Assembly: GCA_964631745.1 (NCBI GenBank)
Contig: CAZVWV010000135.1
Location: 1 to 9,797 of the forward strand
Reading direction: 5' to 3'
DNA: 9,797 bases
DNA from: CAZVWV01 sp964631745
GTDB taxonomy: Bacteria > Bdellovibrionota_C > UBA2361 > JBGSMV01
The translations under genes and the position numbers were made by a program. The notes under the pieces were generated by a model that saw nothing but the letters and a program-made list of their open reading frames with translations, was not told the origin of the DNA and did no database searches. Shown one piece after another: positions 1-5,082 of this stretch. Within the stretch, counting starts at the first letter, position 1. Each line of letters starts with the position of its first letter.

Positions 1-2
1 AT

Positions 3-98
3 GATTCTCTAACATTGCAGGGCAAAGAAGAGATAGCCAAGAAGGGCAAAGGCACGCTGCATGATTTGTTGCACGCCGGAGATATTTGGCGGGTGTAG
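3..98 (+). CDS. Possible C-terminal fragment of an unrecognised protein
   Basis: A reading frame enters from the left window edge and ends at TAG (96-98). It would encode about 31 residues ending HDLLHAGDIWRV. I do not recognise the family. An open run of 31 codons is common by chance, and no start or ribosome binding site is visible inside the window apart from a possible TTG at 15. It lies just upstream of a decayed ATPase fragment, so it may be the tail of a neighbouring gene or simply noise. Confidence 0.18.
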   Translation, partial: DSLTLQGKEEIAKKGKGTLHDLLHAGDIWRV

Positions 99-139
99 TT
101 TAAACAAAAGCTTTCCCGGTTTTAGCTTGATTGTGATGA

Positions 140-553
140 GCCGCTTATAAGACCTTTGATCGAGCACAAGGCAGAGCTTTCGCTCAGTCCAATCCGGAGA
201 CTTATCTATTGCAGTTTGAAGACAAAAAGCCCTTGATCATTGATGAGGCTCAAAAAGTGCCTGTCATTTTTGATGCGATCAAATATTCTGTGGATGAAAG
301 AAGGATTCCAGGCAAATTCATTATTCTTGGCTCAACAGAATTCTCCAAATTGATGTTAGTCCGTGAATCTCTAACCGGCAGAGTATCTAAAGCATGTCTT
401 TATCCTTTTACTTTGGCTGAATCAAGACATGCGACTTTTGATTCTATCAATAGAGCTAAGAGCCTAAATCACAGCCCTAAGATTGGTCGTGTGGATCTAT
501 TAAGATTTTTGGTACGAGGCGGGTTCCCTGGAATTTTTACCGTCAATAAGTAA
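140..553 (+). pseudogene. Remnant of a DUF4143-type (AAA_14) ATPase
   Basis: The open frame runs from just after TGA (137-139) to TAA (551-553). The Walker B and sensor part of an AAA_14 / DUF4143 ATPase is clear: PLIIDEAQKVP (hydrophobic strand plus DE), then FIILGSTEF, ESLTGRV and YPFTLAE, in the order expected for this family. Full-length members are usually about 400 residues, with an N-terminal Walker A (GPRQVGKTT-like) and a C-terminal DUF4143 domain. Here no Walker A is found upstream in any frame, and the protein stops right after the RGGFPGIF segment that normally leads into DUF4143. The frame stays coding-like upstream of a TTG at 209 (residues NPETYLLQF), so that TTG is not a convincing start. 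I read it as a decayed, non-functional fragment. A functional mini-protein is unlikely because the nucleotide-binding loop is absent. Confidence 0.75.
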
Positions 554-671
554 CTTGCACCTTAGATCATAGCGCGTTCCCAGAGCTTTCCATCACGATA
601 CAATTCCGTCCAGCTTCGCCTTGCCGAGGAACGTTCCAAATCTACTGGGAGGTCCCTAAGACGTGCCTAGT

Positions 672-911
672 CTAAAGTTCATCGACCCTGGTGAGACATG
701 AGCATGAGCTAGCCTCCATACAGGCACATTTAAAACGAAATGCTGGATTGCTCCCATACTGCTCCTCCCGCATCACCATATTCATTGTGATGAGCATGAG
801 GACCAGACCTAAGAGCCCAACAACAATAATCCGAACCCTAAACATTATCTCTTCCCACCCTATTTCCGGCAGGTCTTCGTGATTTACAGAATCTCTGTTT
901 TCGTTTGTCAT
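672..911 (-). CDS. Small single-pass membrane protein with C-terminal CxC-x5-CxC motif (copy 2)
   Basis: This is a 79-residue protein of unrecognised family and the last gene of the minus-strand cluster. It starts 15 bp after the stop of the upstream CHASE2 gene, with an AGGG sequence about 10 nt before its ATG. It has an acidic N-terminus (residues 1-22), one hydrophobic helix (about 28-45, preceded by FRVR), and a C-terminal tail with four cysteines at 62, 64, 70 and 72 in CACMEASSCSCLTRV. The same spacing and the CLTxV ending occur in the small protein at 3401-3631, and both have a Trp-Glu pair just before the helix, so the two look like divergent paralogues. Arg residues before the helix suggest the tail faces the periplasm, where the cysteines could form disulfides or bind metal; this topology is inferred. 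Function unknown. Confidence 0.72.
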   Translation of the reverse strand: MTNENRDSVNHEDLPEIGWEEIMFRVRIIVVGLLGLVLMLITMNMVMREEQYGSNPAFRFKCACMEASSCSCLTRVDEL

Positions 912-926
912 GCGGCTTACCCTGGT

Positions 927-2141
927 CTAAAATTTTAGGTCCGTGTTAGCGAATGACATTCCGGACGTGGCCCCTTGATGGCATCTCTCATCACTTTCCC
1001 GTTTGTGCGTGGTCGGTGTTCCTCTTAGTAGGTCAAGAAGTCCAACCAAACAAAACATCACAAAGAAAGGCAGCGGAGCCGGCCCCACCAGATTGTGTTG
1101 GTAGCCAACATAGGGCCCCACAAAGCTTGTCAAAAGACCGAGTGTAAAAATGCAAGTGCCCCATCCCAATGTAGAATTTGACAATAGGAAGCCAAAAACG
1201 GCAGTGGCCGCAACAACTACCAGAAACTTTTCAAGGAATGTGAGCTGAATTTTCCATGACCCGTCGAGAAGATTTCCAAGCATCGTCGCGTGCATTTGAG
1301 CCGCTGTAAGGCTATTCCCATAAGAACTCCAGTTTCTCTCAGATGGCTCCCATCTATAGGCTGAAATCTTATTCCAACCAACGAACACATACTTGCCCTG
1401 TACAAATCCTTCCAAGTTTATGGCACCATCGCCGATGATTGAGGAACCCATTACGGTGGGAACTGGCTGGCCCGGACTATAGTAGTGGATAATGTCGTAC
1501 TTCCCGGGGAGTTTGGGACGGTCACCCTTCTGTAATAACCTGGCCACGGTAGGAACTGGGCCCTCTCCATAATTGTAGGTTGGAAAGTACCGGACATTCC
1601 CGCGACCTTGAATATCAGCAAAAAAGGTTTGAATGCCCTGCTCCAGAAAATACTGCGAGGGATTGATATTCCCTGTCCAAATTACACCATTTGTGGCGTC
1701 CTCGCGCTGAGCATCAGCATACCACTTCTCCTTTCGTTCCGAGTAAGCCATGTAAGTTGGCACAATCTTCATAGCACGTAGCAATCGCTCTTCGCCCACT
1801 GGATCGTGACGTTCATCAAACGCATAATCCAAGATCACGGCCTTTGGCTTTAGCTCGCCGAGCTTCTCCAAAAGCAAAGCTAAGTTATCGGGAGGTAACC
1901 TTGGCCACCTAATATCTTCCTGTTTATAGCCATAGACCCTATCAAACTGCTCGTCGATATTGACAAAAACTACATCGGGCGAGACAGTCCGGTCATCCTG
2001 CATCCTATACCAAAATGTATCCATGGCCAGGTCCACATACCTGTCCGATATCCAAGTAATGCCGCCTGCACAGGCGACAATGAGAATCACCGCTACCACG
2101 CGTCGATAAAGGAAGTGTCGAAAGCTATTGGGGCTTGGCAT
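927..2141 (-). CDS. Stand-alone CHASE2-domain membrane protein (CHASE2-B)
   Basis: This 404-residue protein has one N-terminal membrane helix (about 13-31), an extracytoplasmic CHASE2 domain (about 36-297) and three C-terminal helices (about 304-321, 325-345, 356-372). A short Ser/Thr-containing cytoplasmic tail follows. CHASE2 landmarks are PDVVFVNIDEQ (55-65), KPKAVILDYAFDE (98-110), PTYMAYSE (128-135), PTVARLL (197-203), GKYVFVGW (249-256) and HATMLGNLLDGSW (284-296). CHASE2 is a known extracellular sensor module, usually joined to a kinase, cyclase or other output domain. Here none follows; the tail is only about 30 residues. Its ATG overlaps the last 17 bp of the upstream CHASE2-A gene, which implies translational coupling, and a strong GGAGGT lies 7 nt upstream inside that gene. 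It is paralogous to CHASE2-A over its whole length. Ligand unknown; a role as a partner subunit of the kinase at 5083-7317 is inference. Confidence 0.9.
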   Translation of the reverse strand: MPSPNSFRHFLYRRVVAVILIVACAGGITWISDRYVDLAMDTFWYRMQDDRTVSPDVVFVNIDEQFDRVYGYKQEDIRWPRLPPDNLALLLEKLGELKPKAVILDYAFDERHDPVGEERLLRAMKIVPTYMAYSERKEKWYADAQREDATNGVIWTGNINPSQYFLEQGIQTFFADIQGRGNVRYFPTYNYGEGPVPTVARLLQKGDRPKLPGKYDIIHYYSPGQPVPTVMGSSIIGDGAINLEGFVQGKYVFVGWNKISAYRWEPSERNWSSYGNSLTAAQMHATMLGNLLDGSWKIQLTFLEKFLVVVAATAVFGFLLSNSTLGWGTCIFTLGLLTSFVGPYVGYQHNLVGPAPLPFFVMFCLVGLLDLLRGTPTTHKRESDERCHQGATSGMSFANTDLKF

Positions 2142-3357
2142 CGGCTAGACCTCCGGGGGTGAAATTAGTATTGATTCCAGGCGATATGATGGGCGTTGGA
2201 CTCTCGCGCTCGCTCGAACGCGCCGCTTGGCCATCTGAAAGATGCCCCAACCGATCCAGCCAACAAATCAAGCAGCACATGCAAAAGAGAGGTAGAGGCC
2301 CTGAGCCCACTAGATCCATGCAAAAGAGCATGTAGGGGCTGACCATGCTTACCAACAACCCCATCACAAAGATACAAAAGCGCAAGGCAGGTGTAGCGGT
2401 TAACAAGAAATATGCAAATATTCCGCTGGCAACAAGTACCGTCAGATATTTTTGAAAAAAAGTTAGCGGCATCTTCCATGAGCCGTCCAAAATATTTCCC
2501 AGCATTGTCGCGTGAAACTTCGCTTCCGGAAGACTGCTGCCGTACGGCGTCCAAAACCTATCAACAGGTTCCCCCCTACCACTTGAAAGCGGGTTATCCC
2601 AGCCAATAAAAACGTATTTTCCCTGCAATCCTCTCTTTACGTCATCAAGCGAACGGCTCATGATATCAGAACACTGAATTGTATATACAGCATATTCAGG
2701 AGCGTAATAGTTGATAAAGGCGCTGCCACTTGGGAGCGCGCGCACATCTTGCGCCTGTAAGAGCTTTGCGACCGTAGGCACTTCACCTGCCCCGTAATTG
2801 TGGGTTGGGAAGGTTTTAACTGCTCTGTCCCAAGGTATGTCAGAATAAAAAGTAGGAATGCCATGATCCGTGAAATATCTTGAGGGATTAATATTCTGAT
2901 TCCACTCCCGGCCCTTACTCCTATATTCCTCCCTAAGCTCCGAACGCCAGTCCTCCCTTACTTCGGAATAGGCCATATAAGTTGGAGCTAAGCGCATTGC
3001 ATTTAATACGCGTTCCTCACTGGCTGAATCGTGATTTTCGTCAAAAGCCGAGTCCAAAATAACGGCCTTTGGCTGAGCCTGGCCGATCTTTTCCAGCAGT
3101 TCCGCTACACCCGCTGGTGCTAACTGCGGCCAAGACTTACTTCTGCCGACGGTGCGCTGAAAATCATCATCATAGTAAGCGACCACAACCTCTGTTGGCG
3201 GCTCTGAGTAACCTTTAATTCCATTCCACCGAGCCGCCATGCCTAGATCTAAATAGCGATCCGAGAACCACGTGCAAAGCGCCGCGCACAAAAGCGCCAA
3301 CATAGTTAGGAATGCGCCTCGAAGAAATTTGTACCTATGACTTGGTCTATCAGTCAT
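2125..3357 (-). CDS. Stand-alone CHASE2-domain membrane protein (CHASE2-A)
   Basis: This 410-residue CHASE2 protein is paralogous to CHASE2-B. It has an N-terminal helix (about 12-31), a CHASE2 region (about 37-294), three C-terminal helices (about 302-322, 325-345, 349-366) and a roughly 40-residue cytoplasmic tail rich in Ser, Thr and Pro. Landmarks are TEVVVAYYDDDF, QPKAVILDSAFDE, PTYMAYSE, NINPSRYF, PTVAKLL, NYYAPE, GKYVFIGWD and HATMLGNILDGSW. No catalytic or DNA-binding domain is attached. An upstream ATG at 3375 would add MMRTFE. I prefer 3357 because AGGA sits 8 nt before it, whereas nothing resembling a ribosome site precedes 3375. The gene begins 43 bp after the small Cys protein ends and overlaps CHASE2-B by 17 bp. 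Several Cys residues lie in its last two helices. Role: probable extracytoplasmic sensor or partner subunit (inference). Confidence 0.88.
   Translation of the reverse strand: MTDRPSHRYKFLRGAFLTMLALLCAALCTWFSDRYLDLGMAARWNGIKGYSEPPTEVVVAYYDDDFQRTVGRSKSWPQLAPAGVAELLEKIGQAQPKAVILDSAFDENHDSASEERVLNAMRLAPTYMAYSEVREDWRSELREEYRSKGREWNQNINPSRYFTDHGIPTFYSDIPWDRAVKTFPTHNYGAGEVPTVAKLLQAQDVRALPSGSAFINYYAPEYAVYTIQCSDIMSRSLDDVKRGLQGKYVFIGWDNPLSSGRGEPVDRFWTPYGSSLPEAKFHATMLGNILDGSWKMPLTFFQKYLTVLVASGIFAYFLLTATPALRFCIFVMGLLVSMVSPYMLFCMDLVGSGPLPLFCMCCLICWLDRLGHLSDGQAARSSERESPTPIISPGINTNFTPGGLADAKPQ
2149..2154 (-). promoter_or_regulatory. Ribosome binding site of CHASE2-B
   Basis: GGAGGT on the minus strand lies 7 nt before the ATG at 2141, within the 3' end of CHASE2-A. 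It fixes the start codon and supports genuine overlapping, coupled translation of the two CHASE2 genes. Confidence 0.8.
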
Positions 3358-3365
3358 TTCAAAGG

Positions 3366-3369
3366 TCCT
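3366..3369 (-). promoter_or_regulatory. Shine-Dalgarno deciding the CHASE2-A start
   Basis: AGGA on the minus strand lies 8 nt upstream of the ATG at 3357. The alternative in-frame ATG at 3375 has only AT-rich sequence before it, so the shorter protein is favoured. Confidence 0.5.
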
Positions 3370-3400
3370 CATCACTATTCAAACTTATCCAACCATCCAA

Positions 3401-3631
3401 TCAGCCTTCCGCGCCCACATTGGTAAGACACTCGCAAACACCTTGAGCATCGCAAACACAAAAGGTCGAATCATTGGGATACAACTTACGAGGCGTACGA
3501 GGCGTCTGCTCAAACGCCACTTCTGACATGTAAAGCAGCACAGCGCCAAACACCCAGGCCACAATAAACTTCGCCTCCCAAAATCCGGGATCCGAATTGC
3601 CGTTGTTAGTGTTGTCTGTTTCAATACTCAT
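3401..3631 (-). CDS. Small single-pass membrane protein with C-terminal CxC-x5-CxC motif (copy 1)
   Basis: This is a 76-residue protein of unrecognised family. A polar, acidic N-terminus (1-20, ending in FWEAK) precedes one hydrophobic helix (about 22-36). A linker with several Arg/Lys (RTPRK) leads to the cysteine tail CVCDAQGVCECLTNV, with Cys at 58, 60, 66 and 68. The tail matches the protein at 672-911 in cysteine spacing, in the CLTxV ending and in distance to the C-terminus (5 versus 4 residues after the motif). It follows the pseudokinase by 15 bp, with GGGAG about 11 nt before its ATG. Another frame over the same bases (3385-3624) gives a Trp/Cys-scattered product without this conservation, and I reject it. 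Membrane orientation is uncertain because basic residues flank both sides of the helix. Function unknown; accessory subunit of the CHASE2 proteins is inferred from gene order. Confidence 0.75.
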   Translation of the reverse strand: MSIETDNTNNGNSDPGFWEAKFIVAWVFGAVLLYMSEVAFEQTPRTPRKLYPNDSTFCVCDAQGVCECLTNVGAEG

Positions 3632-3646
3632 TGCGTAACGCTCTCC

Positions 3647-4621
3647 CTAACTCGCGCTCCCAACTCTATGCTCATCAGAATCTTCGGCCGTCTTGTTCTT
3701 TGCCCACCGAAGCTCGTTCAAAAAGGTATCCAGCATTTGGTAGCGTTCTCTCGGATAACGCTGCACACAACGATTTATAACCAGCTCTAGCTGCGAAGAG
3801 GTCGGCACATAGCGACTCGGCGTTAATGGAGGCACGGGATTGTCCCTTCCCCTCAGGAAATGAGCGTTGAGGCTCTTTTCCTCCCAGGCCCTGCGGCCTG
3901 TAAGCATCTCAAATCCCAGAGCCCCAAGCGAAAAAATATCTTCACGCAGGCTAAATGGGTAGCTATGAATGCCTTGGTTCTCCATCATTTCCGCCACATC
4001 CCCCTCCCAGAGCGGTCCAATAATCCTCTCAGGCGCAATGTACCTGGCGCCTACATCACCACTTAGGCGAATCAACGACTCATCGCGACTTTCAATCTTT
4101 AACAGCGGATCAGTTAGAATTATTTTGACTTGCGAAGAGTTATCTTCCCTTCTCAAAATAATATTCTCAGGTTTTAAATTGCCGTAAATTAGCGCTACAC
4201 CTCTGGTAAGCGCTTTAATTGTGCTTGCGCACTGCTCGAGAATATCGATAGTTTCTAAAACAGGAAGATGCCCAAGCTCATTCAAACGCTCTCGCAAGCT
4301 TTGCCCTTCCACAAACGGTCGGACAAGTAGATATTCCCCAGCGCGCCCTCTTTCAAAGGCGGAATACGGCACACATTTCAAGTCATCCTTAAGCGCCTTG
4401 GTGGCGCGCACTGTTGATTTTGCACCCCGGCGGGCCGACCAGCCTTTGAAATACCCCGCCTTATAACACTTAAGCACTAGTCGCTTACCAGGCGAGGCTT
4501 TAATGTCCTCTACCAGGAAAGAGGTATGGAACGTCCTTACACCAAGTTCCTCGATAATTTTATAGCGCCCATTTATCTCTTCCCCAACACGATAAGGGCA
4601 AAGCTCTTTTCTTGGCTTCAT
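3647..4621 (-). CDS. Predicted Hanks-type pseudokinase (cytoplasmic)
   Basis: A 324-residue protein covering one kinase fold with no membrane helix, first gene of the minus-strand cluster. The N-lobe begins INGRYKIIEELG (16-27), but the glycine loop is degraded (GVRTFHTSF instead of GxGxxG). A lysine equivalent to VAIK is kept (LVLKCY, K51). The catalytic loop reads YGNLKPEN (146-153): the HRD motif is replaced by Tyr-Gly-Asn, so the catalytic aspartate is missing, while the K-P-E-N part remains. The DFG position reads TDP (170-172), APE is intact (196-198) and the alpha-F Asp is present (D228 in REDIFSLG). No obvious alpha-C Glu is seen. These losses predict little or no phosphotransfer; nucleotide binding may persist. 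By analogy with other pseudokinases it may be a scaffold or allosteric partner, plausibly for the divergent kinase at 5083-7317. No clear ribosome site precedes the ATG. Confidence 0.85.
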   Translation of the reverse strand: MKPRKELCPYRVGEEINGRYKIIEELGVRTFHTSFLVEDIKASPGKRLVLKCYKAGYFKGWSARRGAKSTVRATKALKDDLKCVPYSAFERGRAGEYLLVRPFVEGQSLRERLNELGHLPVLETIDILEQCASTIKALTRGVALIYGNLKPENIILRREDNSSQVKIILTDPLLKIESRDESLIRLSGDVGARYIAPERIIGPLWEGDVAEMMENQGIHSYPFSLREDIFSLGALGFEMLTGRRAWEEKSLNAHFLRGRDNPVPPLTPSRYVPTSSQLELVINRCVQRYPRERYQMLDTFLNELRWAKNKTAEDSDEHRVGSAS

Positions 4622-4776
4622 CGGAGTCTAAAATATTTAATCTTTAGAGGTACCTAGACCACTAATCGGCACAAAATCTATGAAACATTAGCATTGTCTC
4701 TTCGCTGCCAACGCAGGAATTGTCTGTATGTCTAATGCTCTGGCTCACAAGAGCCGACCTAAATCACTTAGAAACC

Positions 4777-4789
4777 CCCAATTGTTGGG
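4777..4789. promoter_or_regulatory. Candidate operator, inverted repeat copy 1
   Basis: CCCAA-ttg-TTGGG is a 5-3-5 inverted repeat. It matches the second copy at 4949-4961 at every position except three. The first and last bases change together (C..G to G..C), keeping the dyad symmetry. It is a candidate binding site for a dimeric regulator; no regulator gene is visible in the window. Confidence 0.35.
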
Positions 4790-4947
4790 CCAGCACTGTG
4801 GAGAGCTATGCATTATAGAAGTGACGATCCGGTGAGAGTTGACTGTGAGGTTATGAACGCTATTAGCCGCAGATTATGCGGTTCCCCTAGACTACCGTGG
4901 TACATCGTATTCCTATTGGGATTCCTGTATATTCTCCGCTTCTAAAG

Positions 4948-4962
4948 AGCCAAATGTTGGCT
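4948..4962. promoter_or_regulatory. Candidate operator, inverted repeat copy 2
   Basis: AGCCAA-atg-TTGGCT is a perfect 6-3-6 inverted repeat sharing the core CCAAWTGTTGG with the copy at 4777-4789. The two centres are 172 bp apart, one nearer each half of the divergent region, as could be expected for shared control of both transcription units. Confidence 0.35.
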
Positions 4963-5082
4963 AAAGCTTGAATAATCAGTTCTCACCAGCCTAGCGCGAC
5001 ATGCGCGTTGCTTCCCCACTAAGTCGCTTCAGAACAACAGCCAATCCGCCGATATCTCTCGTGATTAGTGACTTGAATACTC

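Larger units (their letters stand above)
4622..5082. promoter_or_regulatory. Divergent intergenic control region
   Basis: 461 bp separate the pseudokinase start (minus strand) from the kinase-CHASE2 start (plus strand), so both promoters should lie here. I see no convincing reading frame, RNA gene or strong consensus -35/-10 pair. It contains two related inverted repeats (4777-4789 and 4948-4962, listed separately) and a small GGCTC-acaa-GAGCC hairpin at 4742-4755. It also holds a GC-rich GCGC-gacat-GCGC element near 4994-5006. An AT-rich stretch (about 4629-4645) lies directly before the pseudokinase start. Neither flanking gene has a good Shine-Dalgarno sequence. Confidence 0.6.

Noticed and set aside
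628..637. Perfect 10-bp palindrome GGAACGTTCC downstream of the minus-strand cluster
   Set aside because: Ten-base palindromes are expected about ten times in a window this size, and no second copy or U-run accompanies it.
927..938. Perfect 12-bp palindrome CTAAAATTTTAG
   Set aside because: It is the end of the CHASE2-B coding sequence plus its stop codon (L-K-F-stop), too short for a terminator and AT-rich, so chance is a sufficient explanation.
3385..3624. Alternative minus-strand frame over the small Cys protein at 3401-3631
   Set aside because: The composition is Trp/Cys-scattered, it has no counterpart elsewhere in the window, and the competing frame shows the paralogous cysteine motif.
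925..4634. Shared 9-mer ATTTTAGAC just before the starts of the pseudokinase and of small protein copy 2
   Set aside because: One copy overlaps the CHASE2-B stop, spacing to the ATG differs (about 7 versus 16 nt), and a single AT-rich 9-mer match is not significant.
4742..4755. GGCTC-acaa-GAGCC hairpin as a terminator
   Set aside because: No U-run on either strand, and it lies between divergent starts where no transcript should end.
4735..4818. Possible 27-codon frame in the divergent intergenic region
   Set aside because: There is no ribosome site, no recognisable features, and it overlaps the candidate operator; chance length.
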